Assembly (NCBI GenBank): GCA_024640205.1
Contig: JAHEFL010000075.1
Coordinates: forward strand, 1-7,229
Source: Flavobacteriales bacterium
Lineage (GTDB): Bacteria; Bacteroidota; Bacteroidia; Flavobacteriales_F; PHOS-HE28
DNA: 7,229 bases
Direction of reading: 5' to 3'
The position numbers and the translations under genes were made by a program. Position 1 is the stretch's first letter, and the number at the start of each line of letters is the position of its first letter. A model generated the notes under the pieces. The model was given only the letters and a program-made list of their open reading frames with translations. It made no database searches and was not told where the DNA came from. This document shows, piece by piece, positions 1 through 5,914 of this stretch.

Positions 1-498
1 CGTGCGCACCTTGTCCCAAGCCTTGATCTGCCAGGTGGCCGTGCCGGTGGCGATGTGGTTCCCGGACCCATCCTTCAGTTCCACCACATCGGTATGGTCC
101 ACCACACCACTTTCCCGCAAGGGAATTAACACCTTGCTCTCCATGGCTTCACCGATCGGAAGGCTGGTCGCTACGACCGCTTCCTTCCCCTGGTAATGGT
201 ATTCCATGTTCAACGTGCGCAGGATCACACGGTACTGCTTCGGATCCAGCTGCTCCAGCAGGCCCAGTCCGCTCGCCATTTCCGAGGCAGTGGCCAACGC
301 ACAGGCGTGGATGCCGTTCACGTGGTTACGATTGATCCGCCAGAAAGGCACCCGCACGGAAACCCCTCCATCCGGCAGGGGTGTGACCCGGAAGCCATGT
401 GGCCTGTTGAACGGGATCATGTACGAAAGGACCATGTTCATCCACCAACGGGTGAAGGAGGACTTACGGGCGCGACGCAGGATCGATGGAAGGTGCAT
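1..498 (-). CDS. DUF4442-like hotdog-fold protein (putative thioesterase), 3' end missing
   Basis: The reverse strand has an ATG at 498-496 and an open frame of 166 codons with no stop up to base 1, so the C-terminus lies outside the window. The protein has a basic, hydrophobic N-terminus (residues 1-30, including RRARKSSFTRWWMNM). A region resembling the DUF4442/PaaI branch of the hotdog superfamily follows: PHGFRVTPLPDGG at 33-45, then VPFWRINRNHVNGIHACAL (50-68). In this family the last segment forms the start of the central helix with the substrate-site residues. The rest is the beta-sheet part (VILRTLNMEYHYQGKEAVV, about 91-109). Family members are usually about 150-170 residues, so little is probably missing. 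Some hotdog proteins of this kind hydrolyse acyl-CoA, but DUF4442 substrates are largely unknown. It is divergent from another hotdog gene at 586. The ATG has AGGA directly against it, too close for a classical ribosome site; an in-frame GTG lies further upstream. The family call is by eye. Confidence 0.75.
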   Translation of the reverse strand, partial: MHLPSILRRARKSSFTRWWMNMVLSYMIPFNRPHGFRVTPLPDGGVSVRVPFWRINRNHVNGIHACALATASEMASGLGLLEQLDPKQYRVILRTLNMEYHYQGKEAVVATSLPIGEAMESKVLIPLRESGVVDHTDVVELKDGSGNHIATGTATWQIKAWDKVRT

Positions 499-557
499 TC
501 CTGAAGGTATTGGTCCAAAGGTGCCACATCCTGCCCGGCTTCCGACACGCGCCACTC

Positions 558-565
558 TACTTTTG
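558..565 (+). promoter_or_regulatory. Bacteroidetes-type -7 promoter element (TACTTTTG)
   Basis: TACTTTTG exactly matches the TAnnTTTG -7 element known for the primary sigma factor of Bacteroidetes. It lies in the 87-base gap between the divergent hotdog genes, 20 bases before the ATG at 586, which implies a leader of roughly a dozen bases. No clear TTTG/TTG -33 element sits 19-21 bases upstream, so the match rests on one half-site. Confidence 0.45.
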
Positions 566-585
566 CCCTCTTCCAGAGCAAGAAA

Positions 586-1011
586 ATGGGATCCAGTGAA
601 CGTCATTCCGCTGTAGGCATCCAGATCCGTTTCGCGGACATCGACCTGGCCGGTCATGTGCACAATGCGGTGTACCTGCATTGGTTCGAGCTGGGGCGGA
701 TCAAGTTCCAGGAACGGTTCATCGCGTCGGACCATGACTGGCGATCGGAAGGGCTTATCCTGGCCCGGACCGAGGTGGACCACCGCGCGCCGGTCCGGCT
801 CGGGGATGCGATCGAGGTGCTTACGTCGTGCAGCGCGATGGGAAACAAGAGCTTCGTGCTCAACTATTCGGCGGAGCGCATTTCGAACGGCCAACGGATC
901 GTCGTGGCGGAAGGAAGGACCGTGTTGGTATGCTTCAGTTATGAGCAGGATCGGACCATCCCGATCCCGGAAGCGTGGCGTATGGCGTTGGCATCGCTCG
1001 TCGTGAACTGA
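586..1011 (+). CDS. Acyl-CoA thioesterase of the 4HBT/YbgC hotdog family
   Basis: This 141-residue protein fits the usual 130-150 residues of the 4-hydroxybenzoyl-CoA thioesterase family, whose members hydrolyse acyl-CoA (sometimes acyl-ACP) thioesters in the cytoplasm. The signature is at residues 15-38: RFADIDLAGHVHNAVY (15-30) followed by FELGR (34-38). This matches the family pattern of an Asp, then GHV-N-N-x-Y, then E-x-x-R. Asp20 aligns with the catalytic Asp of Pseudomonas 4HBT (Asp17). The rest is the expected sheet: a DHRAPVRLGD turn at 65-74, the typical 'pre-existing substrate entrance' strand, and a final strand near EGRTVLVCFS (109-118). The ATG at 586 is preceded by an A-rich stretch and no Shine-Dalgarno, as is usual in Bacteroidota. 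It stands opposite a second hotdog gene and is followed after 105 bases by a nucleoside phosphorylase. The acyl substrate cannot be read from the sequence. Confidence 0.88.
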   Translation: MGSSERHSAVGIQIRFADIDLAGHVHNAVYLHWFELGRIKFQERFIASDHDWRSEGLILARTEVDHRAPVRLGDAIEVLTSCSAMGNKSFVLNYSAERISNGQRIVVAEGRTVLVCFSYEQDRTIPIPEAWRMALASLVVN

Positions 1012-1116
1012 GATCCGCTCATCCGTGGACTTGCGCTCGGCGCGTTAGGCTGGCATGGCTGCGATCCGCACTTCCCTTTCGATCCACGAACTTCACCCGC
1101 GACAAGCACGCCGACC

Positions 1117-2016
1117 ATGAACCCCATCACCCTTACCGAACCGGGCACCGTCCTTGAACCCAGTGAACTCGTCCTGAACCCGGACGGCTCTGTCTATCAC
1201 CTGGCCATGCGACCGGAGCAGGTCGGTGACCTTGTGTTCGTCGTGGGCGATCAGGACCGGGTGAACCGGATCAGCGACCATTTCGAAAAGGTGGAGCACC
1301 GGACCCAGCGCAGGGAATTCGTGGCTCACACCGGCGTCCATCACGGCACGCATGTCACCGCGCTGAGCACGGGGATCGGCACGGACAACATCGATATCGT
1401 GTTGAACGAGTTGGACGCCTTGGTGAACATCGACCTGGAGAACCGCACACCACGCAAGGAGCATCGTGCGCTGCGGATCGTGCGTCTCGGGACCTGCGGC
1501 GCATTGCACGAGGACGCACCGGTGGACACCCGGATAGTAAGTGCTTTCGGCATTGGGATGGACAGCGTGCTGCACTACTACGCTGCCGAGAACACCGACC
1601 GTGAAATGCGTCTTCTGCAGGACTTCCTGATGCACACGGAATGGCCGGATAATCTACCTATACCGTACGTGGCACAAGGCGACCCGCGGCTGGTTGAACT
1701 CTTGGGCAATGGCAACCGGATCGGGATCACCGTCACGGCCGGCGGTTTCTATGCTCCACAGGGACGGCAACTCCGGCTGCTGCCTTCCATCGATGGCCTC
1801 AACGATCGGTTCGGCACCTTCGAGCATGAGGGCCTCAAGGCCTTGAACTTTGAAATGGAGACCAGTGCCTTGTACGGCCTTGGCGGGATGCTCGGGCATA
1901 GGGTCTGTACCATGTGCACCGTGATCGCGAACCGTGTACGCAAGGAATACAGTCGCGATCATGAAGGGGCCATCGACCGGATGATCGGGGAAGCCTTGGA
2001 GCGCCTCACCGCATGA
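1117..2016 (+). CDS. Nucleoside phosphorylase, uridine-phosphorylase-like
   Basis: This 299-residue protein belongs to the PNP/UDP phosphorylase family. These enzymes split a nucleoside with phosphate into a free base and (deoxy)ribose-1-phosphate in nucleotide salvage. Visible landmarks are VVGDQDR (42-48; the GD..R phosphate loop), STGIGTDNID (84-93), VRLGTCGAL (122-130; Arg123 and Thr126 match the phosphate and ribose residues Arg91/Thr94 of E. coli uridine phosphorylase), and FEMETSALYGL (245-255; the E-M-E ribose site). FYAPQGR (211-217) keeps the Gln and Arg two apart, as in the uracil-recognising FYPGQER of E. coli uridine phosphorylase, so a pyrimidine nucleoside is the likelier substrate. 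It is about 45 residues longer than E. coli Udp (253 aa), with an N-terminal extension of about 20 residues and an insert near 107-117. The ATG at 1117 has no Shine-Dalgarno. It appears to be a single-gene unit. Confidence 0.85.
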   Translation: MNPITLTEPGTVLEPSELVLNPDGSVYHLAMRPEQVGDLVFVVGDQDRVNRISDHFEKVEHRTQRREFVAHTGVHHGTHVTALSTGIGTDNIDIVLNELDALVNIDLENRTPRKEHRALRIVRLGTCGALHEDAPVDTRIVSAFGIGMDSVLHYYAAENTDREMRLLQDFLMHTEWPDNLPIPYVAQGDPRLVELLGNGNRIGITVTAGGFYAPQGRQLRLLPSIDGLNDRFGTFEHEGLKALNFEMETSALYGLGGMLGHRVCTMCTVIANRVRKEYSRDHEGAIDRMIGEALERLTA

Positions 2017-2054
2017 CCGGAATATCGACCATTATTTGACGGAGCGCATTGGAG

Positions 2055-2071
2055 GGGAACCGAACGTTCCC
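2055..2071. repeat. Inverted repeat GGGAAC-N5-GTTCCC between genes
   Basis: Six-base arms are separated by CGAAC, 39 bases after the phosphorylase stop and 31 bases before the next start. No T-run follows directly (the next bases are GATATTTAAG), so it is a weak candidate for an intrinsic terminator and could equally be an operator for the downstream gene. A partial -7-like TATTTAAG lies at 2074-2081, with a TTG at 2049-2051. Confidence 0.3.
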
Positions 2072-2101
2072 GATATTTAAGGTCCATTGCATACAACACA
2101 G

Positions 2102-2509
2102 ATGACCATGAACACGGAAACTAGGACACCTACACAGATGTACGTTGGCGACCTGCACCACGAACACATGATGTGGCTGAACACGTTGAACTATCGCAAG
2201 GAGGAGGTCGCTCTCCTGGAGCGCAGGATGGAGGACATCGTTCGCCGTAGTGATGAAAAGGACGTCATGGCCCAGCTGGAACATTTCCAGAACCAATACA
2301 TCCGGGAACGCGAAGTGATCGACGTGCTGCGGCACGATATCAAGGAGCATGACAAGCATGTGACCAAGGAGGCGAAGGAGCACCCGATCGCGGTGGATCA
2401 CGCCAACTTCGTGGAGCACAATCTGCTCAAGGACCGGATGGTGACTTTTGAGAAGCTCTGTAGTGAACTCCGGGATGAGTTCATGCACTGGGTGGAGCGT
2501 TGGATGTAA
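2102..2509 (+). CDS. Small charged helical protein of unknown function
   Basis: I do not recognise a named family. From the ATG at 2102 the product is 135 residues. A second ATG at 2108 (133 residues) is equally plausible, and a TTG at 2087 is less likely. None has a Shine-Dalgarno. The protein is almost entirely helix-forming and rich in Glu, Lys, Arg and His, with heptad-like stretches suggesting coiled coils or a helical bundle: TLNYRKEEVALLERRMEDIV, then HFQNQYIREREVIDVLRHDI, then HNLLKDRMVTFEKLCSELRD. Histidines cluster at DLHHEHMMW near the start and at RHDIKEHDKHV in the middle, and the protein ends in HWVERWM. There is no signal peptide or membrane segment, so it is probably cytoplasmic. 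The His/Glu pattern vaguely recalls a four-helix bundle metal site such as hemerythrin, but the spacing does not fit that motif well enough to call it. Coding bias agrees with the neighbours. Confidence 0.7.
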   Translation: MTMNTETRTPTQMYVGDLHHEHMMWLNTLNYRKEEVALLERRMEDIVRRSDEKDVMAQLEHFQNQYIREREVIDVLRHDIKEHDKHVTKEAKEHPIAVDHANFVEHNLLKDRMVTFEKLCSELRDEFMHWVERWM

Positions 2510-2814
2510 GGACCTCGCGAATACCGGGTCCCACCTTCCGGATCCCATCGCAACCTGCCGTGCAAGTTGAAGGCGATCGCGTTGACCATCTTCATATCGG
2601 AACCTGATATGGCTCATGTTCGCTACCTGTGCAGAGTCTCTTCTTTGCCCCCACGGGTATTGTGATGCGGATCCATAGCAGGCTTCGTCTTGTGCGCTAA
2701 AGCATTTGGACCGGATCCTCGGCGGGCCTTTTGATCAGGTTGACGAGGGTTGTTCGAAGCATGTTGGTCGGTTCCATCCTCTGCCCGCAAAGCGCAGCGA
2801 AGGACCTGACCACG
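2510..2814. other. Intergenic stretch of about 305 bases with no supported gene
   Basis: No open frame on either strand shows coding character here. It holds the inverted repeat at 2593-2611 and a few imperfect promoter-like strings, such as AGCATTTG at 2701-2708, which has the TTTG but not the TA. No T-rich terminator hairpin is evident. It presumably carries the promoter of the gene cluster that starts at 2815, but I cannot place it. Confidence 0.5.
2593..2611. repeat. Inverted repeat CATATC-N7-GATATG
   Basis: A perfect six-base inverted repeat with spacer GGAACCT sits in the gene-free stretch before the dioxygenase cluster. Its size and AT-rich arms suit a dimeric DNA-binding protein such as a Crp-type regulator, but there is one copy only and it lies about 200 bases from the start codon. 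Chance is a real possibility. Confidence 0.25.
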
Positions 2815-3324
2815 ATGTCCGAACCAAGGATCCGATCGATCGATGAGTTCGTGGCCGAACTCCATAAGGGACCAGGTCCGAAGGGCTACCTATCCATCCT
2901 GGACCGTGTGGATATCCATTCCATGGACCTTGCTCCCTTTGCCACCTGGGACCCCAAGCACTATACCCGCAATTGCATAGCTCGCACGGACCAATTCGAA
3001 CTGCTGCTCATCTGCTACGAACCTGGCCAGCGTACAAGCATCCATGACTACTCGACGGAGGAGGCCTGGGTGCATCTTGTGAAGGGTACCTTGATGGATG
3101 AACGGTTCGAACACACTACGGACGGAAAGCTCAGAAAGATCAGTTCATCCAAACTGGTACCGGATTCGTTCACGTACCTTCATAACGGATATAGCATCCA
3201 TCGCTACACGAACGCCAGTACGGAGCGTGCCGTGACGCTTAACCTGTATGCTCGACCGCTGCGCACATGGAAGGTGTATGATGAACGGACCGGAAGCGGA
3301 CGCACCCGTCACGTGGGGCGTTAG
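2815..3324 (+). CDS. Cysteine dioxygenase family cupin with altered metal site
   Basis: This 169-residue protein resembles cysteine dioxygenase (CDO; Fe-dependent oxidation of cysteine to cysteine sulfinate). Alignment by eye with mammalian CDO gives YTRN at 50-53 (Tyr58 and Arg60, substrate binding), the cupin strand FELLLICYEPGQRTSIHDY (61-79), VKGTLMDERFE (89-99), IHR at 128-130 (iron ligand His140 = His129), and LNLYARP (142-148; Tyr157 = Tyr145) before a conserved YDERTG end (155-160). Several key positions differ. The His-x-His pair is HDY, so ligand His88 becomes Tyr79. The crosslinking Cys93 is Ala84, and His155 is Asn143. Activity on cysteine is therefore uncertain; it may be a different thiol dioxygenase, a sensor or an inactive homologue. 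The start at 2815 is chosen because homology begins at IRSIDEF; an ATG at 2761 would add 18 residues with no family match. A histidine kinase follows after 33 bases. Confidence 0.8.
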   Translation: MSEPRIRSIDEFVAELHKGPGPKGYLSILDRVDIHSMDLAPFATWDPKHYTRNCIARTDQFELLLICYEPGQRTSIHDYSTEEAWVHLVKGTLMDERFEHTTDGKLRKISSSKLVPDSFTYLHNGYSIHRYTNASTERAVTLNLYARPLRTWKVYDERTGSGRTRHVGR

Positions 3325-3357
3325 AAAGCATCAGCAGGCGGCTGCCCATCGAACGCC

Positions 3358-4587
3358 ATGTCACCCATGAAAGTCGCTCTGCAGGAGGAGTCCTTGGCAC
3401 GGATCCGATCCATGCTGTTCTCCACGGCCGCCGAGGGTCTTATCGTGGTGGACGATAGCGGTATCATCCAACTCCTGAATCCCCGTACCACCGCACTGTT
3501 CGGATATGACGAGGACGAATTAACGGGGCGGCCCATCGAGGTCCTGATACCGACCGAACGCCGTGGCCGGCATGCACAAATACGGAAAGGCTACCACGAA
3601 AACCCGATTGAGCGCCCAATGGGAGCCGGTCTGGAATTGTTCGGCCAGCGCAAGGACGGTAGCACTTTCCCTGTGGAAGTAGGGCTCAACCATTTCACTG
3701 TGGATGGTCGCAGATACGTCATGGCACTTATCCATGACATCACGGTGCGTTGGAATGCGGAGAATGAACTGAGGCGAACGAATGCAGAACTTGAGCAACG
3801 CGTGCGGGTCCGTACTTCCGAATTGCTCGCGGCTCAGCGTGACCTGCGTCAAGCACTGGAGGCGGAAAAGGAGTTGAATGTGCTCAAGTCGCGTTTCGTG
3901 AGCATGGCATCCCATGAATTCAGGACACCGCTCAGCACGATCATGGGATCCGTGGATCTCATTGCGAGGTACAACGAAGGTCCGCAGGGGGACAAGGTGG
4001 TGAAGCATGTCACCAGGATCCGGGCCAAGGTCAGGGAACTGACGGCCATGTTGAACGATTTCCTGTCACTGGAAAAGTTGGAGCAAGGGCAAGCGCGTTG
4101 TGCACCGGTACAGGTGGACCTGGTCCACTTGTGCATCAAGATGATCGAGGAACTCCAGGATATTGCGAAGCCAGGGCAGGAGATCAATTACGATCATCAA
4201 GGCGAGGAGCGCATGGTTTACCACGACCAGCAGATGCTCTCCAACGTGCTTAGCAACCTGTTGAGCAATGCCATCAAATACAGCCCGGAGGACAAGCGTA
4301 TCGACCTCATCACCTCCATCTCGGATGGTTCAGTAAAGATCACCGTCCGCGATGAAGGAATGGGGATACCGGAACGCGACCAGGAACACCTATTTGAGCG
4401 CTTCTTCCGGGCACACAATGCGTTAACGATCCAAGGGACCGGCCTGGGTCTTAACATCGTACGCAAATTCCTTGACCTTATGGGGGGATCCATCCGGTAC
4501 GAGAGCGAACTTGGCAAGGGCACCACATTCACCGTAGTACTTCCGAAAGAACATGTCGATGAAAACACTTCTTCTGATCGAAGATGA
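3358..4587 (+). CDS. Soluble PAS-domain sensor histidine kinase
   Basis: This 409-residue protein has no membrane segment, so it senses a cytoplasmic signal. One PAS domain covers about residues 12-131 (landmarks GLIVVDDSG, NPRTTALFGYDEDEL, QRKDGSTFPVEV, IHDIT). A coiled-coil linker follows (about 132-180, ENELRRTNAELEQRVRVRTS). The HisKA domain has its phospho-acceptor His186 in MASHEFRTP. The HATPase domain shows the N box NLLSNAIKYSP (Asn300/Asn304), G1 box DEGMGIP (from Asp332), F box LFERFFRA and G2 box GTGLGLNIV (360-368). All catalytic boxes are intact. The PAS has His72 in RRGRHAQIRKGY, at the place of the heme-binding His of FixL, but Leu92 replaces the distal Arg. The 3' end overlaps the response regulator start by 35 bases, or 29 if the second ATG is used, implying coupled translation and a cognate pair. 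The ATG at 3358 is preferred; a second ATG is three codons in. Confidence 0.93.
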   Translation: MSPMKVALQEESLARIRSMLFSTAAEGLIVVDDSGIIQLLNPRTTALFGYDEDELTGRPIEVLIPTERRGRHAQIRKGYHENPIERPMGAGLELFGQRKDGSTFPVEVGLNHFTVDGRRYVMALIHDITVRWNAENELRRTNAELEQRVRVRTSELLAAQRDLRQALEAEKELNVLKSRFVSMASHEFRTPLSTIMGSVDLIARYNEGPQGDKVVKHVTRIRAKVRELTAMLNDFLSLEKLEQGQARCAPVQVDLVHLCIKMIEELQDIAKPGQEINYDHQGEERMVYHDQQMLSNVLSNLLSNAIKYSPEDKRIDLITSISDGSVKITVRDEGMGIPERDQEHLFERFFRAHNALTIQGTGLGLNIVRKFLDLMGGSIRYESELGKGTTFTVVLPKEHVDENTSSDRR

Positions 4588-5620
4588 TCCGGATGTCCGC
4601 GAGAACACCGCGGAGATCCTTGAACTTGCTAATTATAAGGTACTCAAAGCCGAGAATGGCCGCAGAGGTGTTGAACTCGCCCGACAGGAGACCCCGGACC
4701 TGGTATTGTGTGATATCATGATGCCCGAGCTGGACGGCTATGGGGTGTTACACCTTCTCGGTCGCGACCCGGCCACCGCGGAAGTGCCGTTCATCTTCCT
4801 GAGCGCCAAAGCGGAACGGAGCGATGTCCGCAAAGGCATGGAACTCGGAGCGGACGACTATCTCACGAAACCTTTTGAGGAAAGCGAACTGCTCAATGCG
4901 ATAGAGGGTCGACTGAAGCGGAGCGACCTGTTCCGAAAAGGCTTCGACCATACGCTGGATGGGCTCAATGATTTCCTGGAGAATGCACGGGGGACGGGCG
5001 CGATGACCGAGCTACAGAAGGACCGCAAGTTGCGCCAAGTGGCCCGGAAGGAGATCATCTTCCATGAAGGGGATGAACTGAGGTCGGTGTTCTTCATCAA
5101 CAAAGGCAAGGTGCGGACCTTCAAAATGAACAACGACGGCAAGGAACTGGTCACCGGACTGCAAGGTGTTGGCGACTTCCTGGGCTACATGAGCGTATTG
5201 GAAGGAGGCCGGGTGAGCGAGAGTGCGGAGGCCATGGAGGATACTGAACTCGCGATGATCCCAAGGGAGGAACTCCTGTCCCTGCTGTATAAAGATCGGG
5301 ATGTCAGCATCCGCTTCATCAAGATGCTGACGAAGGAGGTGAAGGATGCTGAGAAGAGGCTTCTTGACCTGGCCTATGCCTCCGTGCGCCAGCGGGTGGC
5401 GCAAGCTTTGGTAAGACTGAAGGGCACGTACGGCACTGCAGAGAACAAGGAGTTGGGTGTGCGCATCAGCAGGGAGGACCTTGCGACCATCGTAGGCACG
5501 GCCACCGAATCCTTGATCCGCACGCTGAGCGACCTCAAGGAGGAAGGTTTGATCGAGGTCAAGGGAAGGGATATTCGTATCAACGATCCCCAGGGACTTG
5601 AGAAACTGGCGCGGGGCTGA
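4553..5620 (+). CDS. Response regulator: receiver domain fused to Crp/Fnr-type DNA-binding protein
   Basis: This 355-residue protein combines three parts. The receiver domain (about 4-120) has acidic pair Asp11/Asp12 in IEDDPD, phospho-acceptor Asp54 in LCDIMMPELDG, Ser84 in FLSAK and Lys106 in LTKPF. A short linker follows (121-150), then a cyclic-nucleotide-type beta-roll (about 151-245) with IIFHEGDELRSVFFINKGKV and a VGDFLGYMSVL segment. A long dimer helix (252-290) leads to a winged helix-turn-helix (about 300-345; REDLATIVGTATESLIRTL), where Glu319 and Arg323 match recognition-helix residues Glu181 and Arg185 of E. coli CRP. The nucleotide pocket lacks the usual GEL..R-x-A signature and the only cysteine is Cys53 in the receiver, so neither cAMP nor an Fnr-type iron-sulphur cluster is the likely input. 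Phosphotransfer from the overlapping kinase is. ATGs at 4553 and 4559 are both possible starts. Target genes are unknown. Confidence 0.93.
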   Translation: MSMKTLLLIEDDPDVRENTAEILELANYKVLKAENGRRGVELARQETPDLVLCDIMMPELDGYGVLHLLGRDPATAEVPFIFLSAKAERSDVRKGMELGADDYLTKPFEESELLNAIEGRLKRSDLFRKGFDHTLDGLNDFLENARGTGAMTELQKDRKLRQVARKEIIFHEGDELRSVFFINKGKVRTFKMNNDGKELVTGLQGVGDFLGYMSVLEGGRVSESAEAMEDTELAMIPREELLSLLYKDRDVSIRFIKMLTKEVKDAEKRLLDLAYASVRQRVAQALVRLKGTYGTAENKELGVRISREDLATIVGTATESLIRTLSDLKEEGLIEVKGRDIRINDPQGLEKLARG

Positions 5621-5656
5621 AGGTGATCGCGGTCATCAGCTGTGAGCGGGATCGCC

Positions 5657-5664
5657 TTAATTTG
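5657..5664 (+). promoter_or_regulatory. Near-match to Bacteroidetes -7 element (TTAATTTG)
   Basis: TTAATTTG differs from TAnnTTTG by one base and stands 25 bases before the ATG at 5690, in the largest gap (69 bases) of the downstream cluster. No good -33 element is visible. It may drive the small membrane protein and stress-protein genes separately from the kinase genes. Confidence 0.25.
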
Positions 5665-5689
5665 GCCCCTGATAACATCGAACCCTTCC

Positions 5690-5887
5690 ATGAAAAAGAT
5701 CATCGGTCTTGTACTCTGGCTCCTCGCATTCCTTATTCCCTTCCAATACAGTCTACTAGCCACGGAAGGTGTGGGGAACGTGACCGGGCTGGTGAGTTTC
5801 GTAGCGCTACTCGTCCTGGTTTTCGTTGGCTACCTCCTGGTCGACTCCTCAGGAAAGCAGCCTGCGGAAGGTCATTCGGGACACTGA
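5690..5887 (+). CDS. Small membrane protein with two hydrophobic helices
   Basis: The product is 65 residues from the ATG at 5690. An upstream GTG at 5642 in the same frame would add 16 residues without a clear role, and the MKKII start reads as the natural N-terminus. Two hydrophobic segments are seen, about residues 4-24 (IIGLVLWLLAFLIPFQYSLL) and 31-51 (VTGLVSFVALLVLVFVGYLLV). They are separated by a short polar turn (ATEGVGN) and followed by a polar tail ending in GHSGH. The positive N-terminus suggests a hairpin with both ends in the cytoplasm, by the positive-inside rule; an uncleaved or cleaved signal for helix 1 cannot be excluded. I do not recognise a family. It lies 69 bases after the REC-Crp regulator and 27 bases before the universal stress protein gene, so it probably shares their transcript. 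Confidence 0.7.
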   Translation: MKKIIGLVLWLLAFLIPFQYSLLATEGVGNVTGLVSFVALLVLVFVGYLLVDSSGKQPAEGHSGH

Positions 5888-5914
5888 TCACGGGCGTATA
5901 ACTCTACCCCTACC

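Noticed and set aside
196..616. Two overlapping forward frames (196-504 and 206-616) opposite the DUF4442-like gene
   Set aside because: They are shadows of the reverse-strand gene, which has the coherent hotdog sequence. The low-complexity Arg/Pro/His-rich products have no domain.
1030..1055. TTGCGC followed by TTAGGCT before the phosphorylase as a promoter
   Set aside because: The spacing (12 bases) fits neither the Bacteroidetes nor the classical sigma-70 arrangement, and the -7 part matches poorly.
1093..1635. A 180-codon reverse-strand frame opposite the nucleoside phosphorylase
   Set aside because: It lies opposite a clear family member with intact motifs. Such long antisense frames are common in GC-rich coding DNA, and the product resembles nothing.
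2031..2040. ATTATTTGAC as a promoter -7 element
   Set aside because: It has TTTG but the TA is directly adjacent, without the two-base gap of TAnnTTTG.
2006..2617. A 203-codon open frame on the reverse strand across the small helical protein gene
   Set aside because: It is antisense to a well-formed forward gene, is rich in His, Leu and Val as mirrored Glu/Lys/Asp/His codons would give, has no recognisable domain, and extends into non-coding DNA on both sides.
2731..2814. Longer N-terminus for the dioxygenase homologue (TTG at 2731 or ATG at 2761)
   Set aside because: The extra residues (MLVGSILCPQSA and so on) match nothing in the family, and similarity starts just after the ATG at 2815. 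MLVGSILCPQSA looks a little like a lipoprotein leader but lacks a basic start and a proper lipobox.
5623..5901. A forward 92-codon frame overlapping the small membrane protein
   Set aside because: It is a different frame of the same bases and encodes an Arg/Pro-rich, non-hydrophobic product, whereas the chosen frame gives two clean hydrophobic helices.
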